DNA of 64,000 nt from Flavihumibacter sp. UBA7668 (GCF_002483205.1 NZ_DLHM01000004.1:590962-654961), one strand, 5' to 3'. Positions 1 to 9,404 are shown, counted from the stretch's first letter. Numbers and translations: made by a program. Notes: generated by a model not told the origin, from the letters alone.

Positions 1-1
1 T

Positions 2-55
2 ACTACAATTTTGGAACAAAGTCGTTCTAAAACAATTCAACATCAGGTAAGTTAG
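2..55 (+). CDS. Possible 3' end of an upstream gene (partial)
   Basis: An open frame enters from the left edge and ends in TAG at 53-55, overlapping by one base the GTG start of the polymerase gene. The 17 visible residues are hydrophilic and cannot be assigned to a family. The other two frames also end close by (TAA at 28-30 and TAA at 48-50), so the reading frame is uncertain. The one-base overlap matches the tight packing of the genes that follow, which is the only reason for preferring this frame. Confidence 0.3.
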   Translation, partial: TTILEQSRSKTIQHQVS

Positions 56-1296
56 TGAAGCAGTTTTTACAAATACTTTTGTTATTGGGACTGATGGCTA
101 CATCGGGATTTCCATTGTTCATCAATAATATGCCCGTATTCTATGCTTATTTTGGTTATTGTATATTTTGTTTCTTCTACTTCAAAGTGAGTGTCAGGTA
201 TTTTCTTCCTTTTCTGCTGTTGTTTGGAAGTATTTTATTTTTTCAATTCCTGAATACAGGAATGTATTATTTTCTTACGGTTGCAGCGCAGTTAATGATA
301 TTACTTACCGCTGTAATAACGGTGGATGTTTTTAAGGAGAAATTCCTGGATGTATTTCTAAAAGTAATGGTATATATATCCATTATCAGTCTGATTTTTT
401 TCATACCGATTTTCCTGAAGCCATCTGTGGCTGATTTATTGATTGCTTATTTCCCGATTTATGTTCCGCTCGAGCAGGAATCATACGGCATTAACCAGAT
501 CATTCATAGTTTTATCTTTTTTAATTTTTCTCCTGATTTCACCTTTCGGATTCGAAATATTGGTCCTTTCTGGGAAGCAGGGTTTTATGGAGGGTATCTT
601 ATGGTAGCCCTTATGTACAATACGATTCGTCAAAAAAGCATCTTTAATAAAATTGGTATTCTGTTTATTATTTGTATTCTGACAACATTTTCAACTACTG
701 CTTACCTGGCTCTGTTCCTGTTTATCGGTATCTATTATGCAGTTAAAATCGGAAGCCCTATATTAAGAGCGGGTACGATTTTATTATTTATAGCAGGGTT
801 TGCCTATTCCTATACGGAGCTGGAATTTCTGGGTTCTAAAATTAATGACGAACTGAATCAGGTGGCGTATGATGCACAAATTCAGGGAGGTAATTCCAGG
901 ATGGCAAGTGCCTATCTGGATATAACAGAGCTGGAGGAAAAAAATATTTATATTTTCATTGGAAGAGGTAATCATCCGGAACATCGGGTGGCTTCCGTGA
1001 ACAAAGCCGTACAACGAAACAATGGCACAACCGATGTTATTGCAGTTTGGGGAATCCCATTTTTCCTGGTATTTGTTTTTTTGCATTACCGATCCGTACG
1101 TTCAATTGCCTCTTATTATGGAGAACAGAAATTTATCGCATTATTATTTGTAACAATTGTACTTATTCTGGGAGTGAGTGAACCCTATTTCAGATTTGGC
1201 TTTTTTTATGCACTGTTGCTACTCTACATCCCTTATGAAAAAGGAATTCCCAAAATAGCAGATTCTGAAGAAAATTTACAACCAGCGGTAGCATGA
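55..1296 (+). CDS. Wzy-like O-antigen/EPS polymerase, multispanning membrane protein
   Basis: This 413-residue protein is hydrophobic almost throughout, with about ten predicted membrane segments and one longer hydrophilic loop around residues 260-320, the usual layout of Wzy/EpsG-type polymerases that join lipid-linked repeat units at the outer face of the inner membrane. The segment GPFWEAGFYGGYL (about residues 170-185) resembles the conserved block before a late helix in O-antigen ligase/polymerase proteins. The start is GTG at 55, because the frame is closed by TAA at 28-30 and no ATG lies between. Family assignment rests on topology and context, so a WaaL-type ligase is possible. The next gene starts inside its stop codon (ATGA). 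Confidence 0.7.
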   Translation: MKQFLQILLLLGLMATSGFPLFINNMPVFYAYFGYCIFCFFYFKVSVRYFLPFLLLFGSILFFQFLNTGMYYFLTVAAQLMILLTAVITVDVFKEKFLDVFLKVMVYISIISLIFFIPIFLKPSVADLLIAYFPIYVPLEQESYGINQIIHSFIFFNFSPDFTFRIRNIGPFWEAGFYGGYLMVALMYNTIRQKSIFNKIGILFIICILTTFSTTAYLALFLFIGIYYAVKIGSPILRAGTILLFIAGFAYSYTELEFLGSKINDELNQVAYDAQIQGGNSRMASAYLDITELEEKNIYIFIGRGNHPEHRVASVNKAVQRNNGTTDVIAVWGIPFFLVFVFLHYRSVRSIASYYGEQKFIALLFVTIVLILGVSEPYFRFGFFYALLLLYIPYEKGIPKIADSEENLQPAVA

Positions 1297-1916
1297 GTTC
1301 TTTAACATCCATCATAAATAAATTAAGAGTCAAGAAACAGGATTATAGTGTTAAGTACTATTCCGGAGTTACCTATTTGTTTGCGCGGATTTATGGAATA
1401 CAACTTGGTAAAAACGCCTTATTCTTTAAGTTTTCTACTTTTTTTATGCATGAGCAGTCCGCTATTATTATTGGGGACAATTGTCAGTTCCGTTCAGGTG
1501 TGGTGACCAATTTATTTGGCCTTAATCATCGTTGCGTGCTTTCCACACATCGTACCGGTGCACAAATTAAAATTGGAAATGGCAGCGGATTGAGTGGAAC
1601 TACAATTGGTTGTGCCACATCTGTTGAATTGGGTGAACAGGTAATGGTTGGTGCAAATTCTGTTATTACTGATTTCGACTGGCATTCCCTGGATCCATAC
1701 CATCGAAATGATGGTGAAATAGTATCAAGACCCGTATATATTGGTGATCGTGTTTGGATTGGTGCCAATTGCCTGGTATTGAAAGGTGTGACGATAGGTG
1801 AGAATACCGTCGTTGGCGCTGGAAGTGTGGTGAGTTCTAGTCTGCCTGCCAATATGATCTGTGCCGGAAATCCTTGTAAACCAATTAAACCGTTGAAGAT
1901 TTTCAATGAAAAGTGA
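1293..1916 (+). CDS. Hexapeptide-repeat (left-handed beta-helix) O-acyltransferase
   Basis: This is a 207-residue cytosolic enzyme expected to transfer an acetyl group from acetyl-CoA to a sugar of the repeat unit. The C-terminal two thirds show imperfect hexapeptide repeats typical of a left-handed beta helix, such as VELGEQVMVGANSVI, then PVYIGDRVWIGANCLVLKGV and IGENTVVGAGSVVSS. The end AGNPCKPIKPL is typical of the WbbJ/LacA-like family. A loop containing DFDWHSLDP carries the histidine usually used as catalytic base. The ATG overlaps the preceding stop by four bases, and the gene overlaps the next by 11 bases, suggesting coupled translation. The acceptor sugar cannot be told from sequence. 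Confidence 0.85.
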   Translation: MSSLTSIINKLRVKKQDYSVKYYSGVTYLFARIYGIQLGKNALFFKFSTFFMHEQSAIIIGDNCQFRSGVVTNLFGLNHRCVLSTHRTGAQIKIGNGSGLSGTTIGCATSVELGEQVMVGANSVITDFDWHSLDPYHRNDGEIVSRPVYIGDRVWIGANCLVLKGVTIGENTVVGAGSVVSSSLPANMICAGNPCKPIKPLKIFNEK

Positions 1917-3105
1917 GAAGGTTTCAACTGGTTTAAATGTATGCTTTGTTGGTACAAGCGGTTTCCCGTTTGGGCTGGCCCAGGTGGAACGACAAAAACT
2001 TATATCAAAAGGACTGCAGAAAGCCGGAGCATCTGTACTAATTATTAATCGCTATGGCCAGCAACCGGAAGGAGCCCGCCAGGATTTGCTGCATCAGGCT
2101 GAATTTGAAGGTGTTCCTTTTGTATATGCATCCGGCAATCCTTACCGGCCTTCTTCCTTTCTGCAACGGAATATGGAAAAGCTGAAAGGAATGTTGAATG
2201 AATTCTTTATAATCCGTAAAGAGAAACGCCAAAACCAGCAGAAGAAAACCGTTATCCTGGTTTCAACACTAAGTTTCTATAATATCGTTTATTATAAACT
2301 TGTTTCCCTGCTTTTAGGAATTTCCCTGGTTATTGATAATGTGGAATTTTTCTCGTCCATGAATATTCCGAAATCAAGGCTGGTAAAATGGGATAATAAG
2401 CTCTATGATCAATATTCCGGTGCATTGGCAAATAAAGTGGTAGCCATCAGTCATTTTTTGGCAGATATCGCAGCAAAACAGAAGGACAGAAAGAATATTC
2501 TTCAAATTCCTTCCATTGTGGAGTTTGAAAAATTCCAAAGCTCTGCAAGTGCTGAAGAGCCCTTCTTTTTGTATTGTGGCCATGCCGGCTATTATGAAGT
2601 CATTTCTTTTATACTCTCTTCTTATGAGTTGTTGAAAGAGGATCGGTATGCGCTTTACCTCGTTTCAAATGGGAGTGAGTGGGAAATGAAACGTTTGAAA
2701 GAGCGGATTGCCAGCAGCCCCAAAGCCAGCCGGATTAAACTGTTTTCCAGACTGCCTTTGCAGGAATTGATTGATTTATATATGACCAGCAGGGCATTGC
2801 TTATTCCGCTGCGGCCCACCCAGCAGGATATTGCCCGTTTTCCGCATAAAATTGGAGAATACTGCGCTGCAAAAAAAGTAATTCTTTCCACTAAGATTGG
2901 AGAGGTTGCCCATTTTTTTAAAGATGGCGATACGGCACTGATCTGTGATCAGTATGATGAAACTGAATTTGCTACAAAAATGCAATTTGTGATGGAACAT
3001 CCGGAAGAGGCAACCGCAATCGGTTTAAGAGGGCATGAATTAGGCGTACAATATTTTGATCACAAAGCATTGGGGATAAAACTAAAATTATTTCTGAGTG
3101 AATAA
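1906..3105 (+). CDS. Glycosyltransferase, GT-B fold (GT4-like)
   Basis: This 399-residue protein has the two-domain GT-B layout. The N-terminal domain opens with NVCFVGTSGFPFGLAQVERQ, a beta strand and donor-loop region common in these enzymes. The C-terminal half has the GT4-like nucleotide-sugar site: LFSRLPLQELIDLYMTSRAL, then RFPHKIGEYCAAKKVILSTKIGE where a glycine/glutamate pair contacts the donor. It should add one sugar to the lipid-linked repeat unit at the cytosolic membrane face. The start is ATG at 1906, inside the preceding gene. Donor and acceptor are unknown, and similarity to the canonical GT4 EX7E motif is weak. Confidence 0.75.
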   Translation: MKSEKVSTGLNVCFVGTSGFPFGLAQVERQKLISKGLQKAGASVLIINRYGQQPEGARQDLLHQAEFEGVPFVYASGNPYRPSSFLQRNMEKLKGMLNEFFIIRKEKRQNQQKKTVILVSTLSFYNIVYYKLVSLLLGISLVIDNVEFFSSMNIPKSRLVKWDNKLYDQYSGALANKVVAISHFLADIAAKQKDRKNILQIPSIVEFEKFQSSASAEEPFFLYCGHAGYYEVISFILSSYELLKEDRYALYLVSNGSEWEMKRLKERIASSPKASRIKLFSRLPLQELIDLYMTSRALLIPLRPTQQDIARFPHKIGEYCAAKKVILSTKIGEVAHFFKDGDTALICDQYDETEFATKMQFVMEHPEEATAIGLRGHELGVQYFDHKALGIKLKLFLSE

Positions 3106-4288
3106 GCTGCTGTCTGAAAAGTTGAGGGTAATGATTGTGGTGCCCAATATGTCTACCAAAATCGAAACGATTACAGGAGGCGTACATTCTGCTGTTATGA
3201 ACCTTTTACGGGGCTTTGCTGAAACCGGAGAAGCTGAAATTCTATTGGTATCTATCACAGAAGAATTGAAAGAGCCGGTTGAAATTCAGTTTGCAGAAAA
3301 TATCCGGATTTATTATCTGCCCGAGGGGCCATTTCCTTCATCCAGCCTAAATTATTTTTTTGTAAGTACCGGCCGATTGAGAAAAATATTAAAATCATTC
3401 CAACCTGATCTGGTACATTATCAGATTGGCGGAACCCTGCTGTTTACGAGATGGGCCAGTATGTTTTCGATTCCGCACCTTATAACTATCCATGGGATTC
3501 CCTGGGCGGAGTTGAAAATCGCCAAGCACTGGAAACAACGACTGACTATTTACCTGAATGCAATAATTGGCGACTGGTTGTATCCTGATAATATTATTCA
3601 GATTTCTGCTTATTCAAGAGAACAGTTTAAGAATCGCAAAATAAATCAGCTAAGTATTATACCCAATGCAATTCCTTCCAGGTATGCAGATATTCCGTTG
3701 AAAGATGGGATGAGCAATCACCTGGTATTTGTTGGCATTCTGAACGACCTCAAAAATCAATTATTCATCCTGCAGGTGCTTAAGGAACTTAAGGAAGAAG
3801 GAATTGTGTACAGCATTGAATTTTGTGGTGGATTTGGAAGTTCGGAATATCAGCAATTAATGGAAGATTATATACGGAATCATGCTTTGGAAGAACAGGT
3901 TCAATTTAATGGCTGGGTAGCTTATTCCGATTTGCCGGCTGTTTTGGTAAAAGCAGATTTGCTCGTACTGACTTCCCGCCAGGAGGCATTACCCATGAGC
4001 ATCGCAGAAGCAATGGCTGCCGGTCGACCTGCCCTGGCAACAAGAGTTGGCGGGATACCGGAAATGATTGATGATGGAAAGAATGGGTTCCTTATAGAAC
4101 TCGATTCAACCCGAACTGCAAAAGATGCACTCAGGCAGGTGTACAATGATTCAGCACGAATCAGGAAAATGGGAGAGGCTGCAAAACATAAAGCAAGAGA
4201 AAATTATATGGCCAGCTCGGTTGCTGAACGAACACAGGCCTTTTATCAGCAATTGGTTCACGCAAAAAAAGCAGCACCTGCAGTATGA
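3098..4288 (+). CDS. Glycosyltransferase family 4 (glycosyl transferases group 1)
   Basis: This 396-residue protein is a clear GT4 enzyme. The N-terminal domain has VVPNMSTKIETITGGVHSAV (a glycine-rich donor loop) and the IHGIPW segment. The C-terminal domain has SIIPNAIPSRYADIPL, then LVLTSRQEALPMSIAEAMAA, where the EALPMSIAE stretch is the EX7E motif of retaining GT-B enzymes, followed by GRPALATRVGGIPEMIDDG. The start used is GTG at 3098, overlapping the upstream gene by eight bases. An ATG at 3131, preceded by GAGGGTA, would remove 11 residues and also leave an intact Rossmann strand, so the exact start is open. The ATGA junction at the 3' end couples it to the deacetylase. Confidence 0.88.
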   Translation: MNKLLSEKLRVMIVVPNMSTKIETITGGVHSAVMNLLRGFAETGEAEILLVSITEELKEPVEIQFAENIRIYYLPEGPFPSSSLNYFFVSTGRLRKILKSFQPDLVHYQIGGTLLFTRWASMFSIPHLITIHGIPWAELKIAKHWKQRLTIYLNAIIGDWLYPDNIIQISAYSREQFKNRKINQLSIIPNAIPSRYADIPLKDGMSNHLVFVGILNDLKNQLFILQVLKELKEEGIVYSIEFCGGFGSSEYQQLMEDYIRNHALEEQVQFNGWVAYSDLPAVLVKADLLVLTSRQEALPMSIAEAMAAGRPALATRVGGIPEMIDDGKNGFLIELDSTRTAKDALRQVYNDSARIRKMGEAAKHKARENYMASSVAERTQAFYQQLVHAKKAAPAV

Positions 4289-5148
4289 GTATACTCAAAG
4301 AAATAATTGGGGCTGCTTTAATGGGTGCCCGAATGGTTAGTCCTCCGGATGATGATAAGGTTTTATCCATTTATTTTCATAATCCTTCTGTTCTTTTATT
4401 TAAACAAATGATCAGTTGGTTGCATAAAAAAGGCTATCATTTTATTTCAATTCAGGAATTGGAAGAGATGATAAACCAAAAACAACTACCGGCAAACCGA
4501 TTGGCCTTTATCAGTTTTGACGATGGTAATAAAGAGTTCCTCGATCTCCTGCCCGTTATTGAAGAATACAAAGTTCCGGTAACTGTATTTGTTCCAATAA
4601 ATCCGGTTCTGGAGGGTAATTACTGGTGGGATTATGCAGGTGCTCCCTCACAAAGCAATTTCAGTGGATTGCCTACTGTAGAATCGTTCAAAGCTCTTCC
4701 CGCTCCGGAGTTTGATCTGAAGCTGGATGTTCTCAAAGAACATATCCGGTTAGAACGTACCTGTATGACCCTGACACAATTGAAAGAACTGGCCAAACAT
4801 CCTTTCATTACAATCGGCGCACATACGGTATCTCATCCGATATTAAAAAATTGCGATGAAGCCCGCCAACAAAATGAACTGGCCGAAGGGAAAGCAAAAC
4901 TGGATGAATGGTTGATGCAAAACACCACCAGCCTGGCTTATCCCAATGGAGATTATAATCAACTGACCATACAACTGGCAGAAAAAAATAAGTATCGTTT
5001 AGGCTTTACCACCAAACCCGGACAAATTGATGTTGCCCAGGTAAAAAGACTTGAAATACCCCGTTATTCTGTAAATGATGAAGGCGGTTATTATGAGAAT
5101 CTTGCCAAAATAAATGGTTATTGGCAACGAATATTTCCACCCAATTAA
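4285..5148 (+). CDS. Polysaccharide deacetylase (NodB homology domain, CE4)
   Basis: This 287-residue protein matches carbohydrate esterase family 4. Residues 77-81 (SFDDG) supply the catalytic aspartate and the first metal ligand, and H180 and H184 in HTVSHP supply the two zinc-binding histidines. The later block SLAYPNGDYN matches the family's YPxG motif. It probably removes an N- or O-acetyl group from a sugar of the polysaccharide. No signal peptide is evident: the N-terminus MSILKEIIGAALMGARMV is only weakly hydrophobic, so it may act in the cytosol or at the membrane on lipid-linked intermediates. A roughly 60-residue insertion between the motifs contains the WWDYAGAPSQ region seen in related EPS-locus enzymes. 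Confidence 0.85.
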   Translation: MSILKEIIGAALMGARMVSPPDDDKVLSIYFHNPSVLLFKQMISWLHKKGYHFISIQELEEMINQKQLPANRLAFISFDDGNKEFLDLLPVIEEYKVPVTVFVPINPVLEGNYWWDYAGAPSQSNFSGLPTVESFKALPAPEFDLKLDVLKEHIRLERTCMTLTQLKELAKHPFITIGAHTVSHPILKNCDEARQQNELAEGKAKLDEWLMQNTTSLAYPNGDYNQLTIQLAEKNKYRLGFTTKPGQIDVAQVKRLEIPRYSVNDEGGYYENLAKINGYWQRIFPPN

Positions 5149-5185
5149 ACTTTATTCCGAACCGCTGTAAAAAAACAACACGTAA

Positions 5186-5929
5186 ATGGTACGCTTTAAA
5201 AAGAAATTTTTATTCCTGAATGTAAGAGAGAACTGGTATCACTGTAAACCCGGATTTTGGGATATGTTGCTGCCCACCGCCTGGTTGCATGTAAAGAATA
5301 GAGAGAAACCGGTTTCACCAGGATATTCTGATATTACGTATACCATCGAAAATGATTTAACCCTGGATCAGGAGACAATATTGGGTGGATTTGTTAAGTC
5401 TAACAGACAGCAGATCCGCCAGGCAGAAGAGGCTGGTGTTGTTTTTGAATTTCATGAAGATGTGGAAGGATTCGTTGAGTTCTTTAATGAGTTTGCCAAA
5501 ACAGTAAATATTGGAACTACCAGCGTGCGGAGAATTCAGGAAATGGAAGGGTTTCTTAAGCTCAGCTATGCCAAACACGAAGGACGCATCCTGGTTGCAC
5601 ACAGTACATTGATTGACGACACTTATAAAATTGTCCGGGCATTTCATTCGGCTTCCAAAAGAACCGATGATGCTTTTGATAAGAGCCTGATTGCAAAAGC
5701 GAATAAAGCCCTGCATTATAAGGATATGATGCATTTTAAAGAGTTGGGCTATAAAGTATATGATTTTGGCGGCTATACCCAGAATACCGAAGACAAGGCC
5801 CTTTTGGGTATCAATAATTTCAAATCATCCTTTGGTGGTGAAGTGGTAGCCTGTACCAATTATTATACGGTTAGTTACCAACTATTGAAAAAAATTGGTG
5901 CCATGTTTGGTGCACTTGGAAAAGGGTAA
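5186..5929 (+). CDS. FemAB/GNAT-like aminoacyl- or acyltransferase-like protein
   Basis: This 247-residue protein is not fully recognised. The C-terminal part YKVYDFGGYTQN followed by LLGINNFKSSFGGEVV is the signature end of FemAB-like and related GNAT-fold proteins (an FGG / FKxxFGG block), in which the acceptor-binding pocket closes the fold. The central QIRQAEEAGVVFEF region also fits the alpha-helix-turn seen in Fem-type enzymes. In polysaccharide loci such proteins are suspected of adding an amino-acid or acyl group to an amino sugar, which is inference here. It starts at ATG 5186 after a 37-base gap and is followed by the MBOAT gene. No signal peptide or membrane segment is seen. Confidence 0.6.
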   Translation: MVRFKKKFLFLNVRENWYHCKPGFWDMLLPTAWLHVKNREKPVSPGYSDITYTIENDLTLDQETILGGFVKSNRQQIRQAEEAGVVFEFHEDVEGFVEFFNEFAKTVNIGTTSVRRIQEMEGFLKLSYAKHEGRILVAHSTLIDDTYKIVRAFHSASKRTDDAFDKSLIAKANKALHYKDMMHFKELGYKVYDFGGYTQNTEDKALLGINNFKSSFGGEVVACTNYYTVSYQLLKKIGAMFGALGKG

Positions 5930-5961
5930 AAATTTACTGTTAACGATAATTCACTCAGTTT

Positions 5962-7386
5962 ATGCTATTTAATTCGATTGAGTTTGTTTTCTTTTTTATT
6001 CTGGTTACTTCGCTGTATTTTATATTACCGCATAAGTACAGATGGTTTTTATTACTGGTTGCCAGTTGCTATTTTTATATGGCATTTGTACCGGTTTATA
6101 TCCTGATATTATTCTTCACAATAGTTATCGACTATTTTGCAGGTATCTGGATAGAAGAAGCACAAGGAAAGAAAAAACGACGATACCTGATTCTCAGTCT
6201 GATTGCCAATATCGGTGTATTGGCTGTATTCAAGTATTATAATTTCTTAAATGATAACCTGACCTTTCTTCTGCATGGAGCCGGTTGGGAGAACCCTGTT
6301 CCATATTTGTCAATATTATTGCCGATCGGACTTTCCTTTCATACTTTTCAGGCAATGAGTTATACCATTGAGGTATACCGCGGGCACCAGAAAGCAGAAC
6401 GACATTTTGGGATCTACTCATTGTATGTAATGTTCTATCCCCAATTGGTGGCAGGTCCGATTGAGCGGCCGCAAAATCTCCTCTTTCAATTCCGTACAGA
6501 ACATAAGTTCGAATACGAACGTGTGGTAAGCGGACTTCGTTTAATGTTATGGGGCTTGTTTAAAAAACTGGTTATCGCAGACAGGTTGGCAATTTATGTA
6601 AATGCGGCTTATGGTAATCCGGATGAGCATACCGGACTAACACTGGCAGTAGCTACCATGTTTTTTGCCTTCCAGATTTATTGTGATTTCTCCGGATACT
6701 CTGATATTGCAATTGGTGCAGCAAGAGTAATGGGGTATGATTTGATGAAGAACTTTAATCGCCCGTATCTTTCTGCCAGTATTTCTGAATTCTGGAGCCG
6801 CTGGCATATTTCCCTTTCAACCTGGTTCAAGGATTATTTATATATTTCTCTGGGTGGTAATCGGGTTCCCATTCCCAGATGGTATTTCAACCTGTTTATA
6901 ACATTTCTCATAAGTGGTCTTTGGCATGGCGCTAATTGGACCTATATTATCTGGGGTGCATTGAATGGGTTCTATCTTGTATTTGCACTTATCCGATCCC
7001 GTTATATTGATAAACACCTGGAAAATAAAATTCCGCTTCCTGCCTGGATTAAAAAAACGGGTAATATCCTTGTTACCTTTATTCTGATCTGTTTTTCCTG
7101 GATCTTTTTCAGGGCAGCATCTGTTCAGGATGCGTTCCTGATTGTGAAGAAGATTTTCACATTTAGTGGTCCGCTCTTCACTGATTTTACGCAAATGTTT
7201 TATGGCTTTATTGGCCTTGCTGTTTTATTGGCAAGAGAGCTAAAGCATGAATATTTCAAAAATGCAACTCCGTTATTGGAAAATAGAAACCCGGTAGTTC
7301 GCTATGCAACTTATATGGTGCTGATTGCTCTGATCCTGTTGATCGGAGTATTTGACGGAAGCCAGTTTATCTACTTTCAATTTTAA
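5962..7386 (+). CDS. MBOAT family O-acyltransferase (AlgI-like)
   Basis: This 474-residue membrane protein begins MLFNSIEFVFFFILVTSLYF, the highly conserved start of AlgI/DltB-like MBOAT proteins, and has about ten membrane spans. The region DFSGYSDIAIGAARVMGYDL, then FWSRWHISLSTWFKDYLYI, and the histidine in LWHGANWTYIIWG (H322) are the family's catalytic region. It is expected to move acetyl groups across the inner membrane so that a periplasmic partner can acylate the exported polysaccharide. The gene just downstream encodes an SGNH-like protein, the usual partner arrangement (compare AlgI with AlgJ/AlgX). The gap to the previous gene is 32 bases and to the next 5 bases. Confidence 0.92.
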   Translation: MLFNSIEFVFFFILVTSLYFILPHKYRWFLLLVASCYFYMAFVPVYILILFFTIVIDYFAGIWIEEAQGKKKRRYLILSLIANIGVLAVFKYYNFLNDNLTFLLHGAGWENPVPYLSILLPIGLSFHTFQAMSYTIEVYRGHQKAERHFGIYSLYVMFYPQLVAGPIERPQNLLFQFRTEHKFEYERVVSGLRLMLWGLFKKLVIADRLAIYVNAAYGNPDEHTGLTLAVATMFFAFQIYCDFSGYSDIAIGAARVMGYDLMKNFNRPYLSASISEFWSRWHISLSTWFKDYLYISLGGNRVPIPRWYFNLFITFLISGLWHGANWTYIIWGALNGFYLVFALIRSRYIDKHLENKIPLPAWIKKTGNILVTFILICFSWIFFRAASVQDAFLIVKKIFTFSGPLFTDFTQMFYGFIGLAVLLARELKHEYFKNATPLLENRNPVVRYATYMVLIALILLIGVFDGSQFIYFQF

Positions 7387-7391
7387 TCTGC

Positions 7392-8351
7392 ATGCTGACT
7401 CAATTACTTACCAATAATGGGTTTAAGAAATTTCTGATTCGACTTGGGATTTTTCTATTGGTACTTTTTTCGGTGGATTTTATCATTGGATCTGTATTAC
7501 GGAATCTGTATTTCAAGCAGAGCTCCGGACCAGATTATGAAACCATTTATGCCCTGGAGAAAAGTCAGGAAGAACTTATGGTATTCGGTTCTTCAAGAGC
7601 CAGAAACCATTATCACCCCAAAGCTTTTGAAGAAGCACTTGGAATGTCTTTCTACAATGCCGGCAGAAACGGAAATTTTATTTTATACAGCAATGCCGTT
7701 GTGCAGGCTGTTTTAAAAAGACATCAACCCAAAGCCATCATACTTGATATAGTTGGTCATGAATTCGAATACTATGCACCCAACTATGAGAAACTTTCCG
7801 TGCTGCTTCCCTTTTACAAAACGCATCCGGAAATAAGATCAACAGTGAATCTGAGAGGCAATTTCGAACCGGTCAAACTCTGGTTCCAGATGTATCCATT
7901 CAATTCAACCCTGTTATCAATTGGGCTGGGAAACACGCAGTTTTATAACAAGAAGGACCCCGTTATAAAAGGATATTCACCCATCAACCGTGAGCTTTCA
8001 CAAGAACCGGTAATTGATACGGTGAATCTTCATTATGAGATTGATACCATTCAGGTGAAGAGTTATGAGCAGTTTATAAAAAGCTGTAAAGATGCCGGTG
8101 TGGATTTGTATATAGTCTGCTCTCCGTACTTTAATACTTTTCCTGTGCGTGATAAATCGGTGGTGCTGGCTGAAGAAATTGCCAAAAAATACCAGGTTCC
8201 TTTCTGGGATCATTCACAGGATCCTGCCTTTACCGGCAATCCAAAAAATTTCTATGATGTAAGGCACCTGAATGAGCCGTCCTCTCTTCGCTTTTCAACT
8301 CTTATAGCGGAAAAAATTAAATCGGCCGATGGCAGACTGGCAAATGACTAA
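7392..8351 (+). CDS. SGNH-hydrolase-like periplasmic acyltransferase partner of the MBOAT protein
   Basis: This 319-residue protein has one N-terminal membrane anchor (about residues 14-35), so the rest should face the periplasm. It has the block pattern of the SGNH superfamily: VFGSSRARNHYHP (candidate nucleophile S67 or S68), FYNAGRNGNF (blocks with Gly and Asn), and near the end YDVRHLNEPSSLRFS with D289 and H292 as the likely catalytic pair. Together with the MBOAT gene five bases upstream it forms an AlgI/AlgJ-type pair that would O-acetylate the polymer during export. Overall similarity to AlgJ/AlgX is only at motif level. The next gene starts within its last codons. Confidence 0.72.
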   Translation: MLTQLLTNNGFKKFLIRLGIFLLVLFSVDFIIGSVLRNLYFKQSSGPDYETIYALEKSQEELMVFGSSRARNHYHPKAFEEALGMSFYNAGRNGNFILYSNAVVQAVLKRHQPKAIILDIVGHEFEYYAPNYEKLSVLLPFYKTHPEIRSTVNLRGNFEPVKLWFQMYPFNSTLLSIGLGNTQFYNKKDPVIKGYSPINRELSQEPVIDTVNLHYEIDTIQVKSYEQFIKSCKDAGVDLYIVCSPYFNTFPVRDKSVVLAEEIAKKYQVPFWDHSQDPAFTGNPKNFYDVRHLNEPSSLRFSTLIAEKIKSADGRLAND

Positions 8352-9387
8352 GAAGAAAAAAATGCTCCTGGTTGGACCTGTTCCTCCTCCTGCAGGTGGG
8401 GTGAGTATCCATTTATGGAGATTAAAACATCTGTTGGCGGATCAATTCGAAATAGAACTGGTAGATGAATCCAGAAATATCAAACCTGCTTTTTTTAATA
8501 TCCGGCAGAAAAAATTTCTTACCTATTGGAAAAAAGTTGCCTGGTCCGATTTCCTTTTCATTCATTCCGGATTAAATGCACTCCGCTTTTTTCATATACT
8601 GTCTGCAAAGTTGTTGGGTAAAAAGGTGGTTCTGACATTACATGCGTATCCTGAAGAAAAATCAGGCTTGAACCGCTGGATTGATGAACAATTTTTCGGT
8701 TGGTGTGATGCCGTTATCAGTGTGAATTCAGAAATGCTGCAACGGGTAACGATTCCGGCTAAAAAGACCTTTGTTCAATATGCTTTTCTGCCGCCGGTTA
8801 TGCAGGAAGAAAAAGAATTGCCGGCCAGAGTTCAGCAGCTTTTAAACGAACAAAGAGCAAAAGGTAAAAAGATTATTGTATCCAATGCCTGGCGGCTCGA
8901 TCGGTTTAATAATCAGGATGTTTATGGAGTTGATATGTGCATTGAAGCCGTTAAAAATATTAAAGAGGCTGGCGAGAGAATACATTTCATTTTCAATATT
9001 GCAACCATTGATATGTTTGGTCCGGCTTTTGAAGCGTATCAACAACAGATTATAGCCAGTGGTATTCAGGATGAGTTTTCTCTGATCAACGAAGAACTTT
9101 CTTTTGTGAAATTAATGGAGCAGGCAGATATGGTAGTTCGTCCAACTAATACGGATGGCGATTCCCTTTCCATCAGAGAAGCTATTTTTCTAAATAAACC
9201 AATCATTTCATCCGATGTGGTCAAACGGCCGGATGAAACTATATTGTTTGAAAACAGGAATCAGGAAGCCTTTGAAAAAACGCTCTTGCGGGTTTTACAA
9301 AATGGATCAACTGCAATAAACCCGGCAGCTTCAAATTCATACGATTATTATAAATCGTATTACACCAATTTATTGGGAACTATCTAA
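8344..9387 (+). CDS. Glycosyltransferase, GT-B fold
   Basis: This protein has about 347 residues and begins MTKKKKMLLVGPVPPPAGGV, whose PPPAGGVS loop is the donor-side glycine loop of GT4-like enzymes. The middle has KLLGKKVVLTLHAYP and CDAVISVNSEML, both standard for the N-terminal Rossmann domain. The C-terminal domain has EQADMVVRPTNTDGDSLSIR followed by EAIFLNKPIISSDVVKRPD, where D...SLSIREA replaces the classical E-x7-E. I prefer ATG 8344, which overlaps the upstream stop by eight bases. A second in-frame ATG at 8329 would add five residues and lengthen the overlap to 23 bases. Donor and acceptor are unknown. Confidence 0.8.
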   Translation: MTKKKKMLLVGPVPPPAGGVSIHLWRLKHLLADQFEIELVDESRNIKPAFFNIRQKKFLTYWKKVAWSDFLFIHSGLNALRFFHILSAKLLGKKVVLTLHAYPEEKSGLNRWIDEQFFGWCDAVISVNSEMLQRVTIPAKKTFVQYAFLPPVMQEEKELPARVQQLLNEQRAKGKKIIVSNAWRLDRFNNQDVYGVDMCIEAVKNIKEAGERIHFIFNIATIDMFGPAFEAYQQQIIASGIQDEFSLINEELSFVKLMEQADMVVRPTNTDGDSLSIREAIFLNKPIISSDVVKRPDETILFENRNQEAFEKTLLRVLQNGSTAINPAASNSYDYYKSYYTNLLGTI

Positions 9388-9404
9388 CACCTAAAAAACA
9401 GAAC

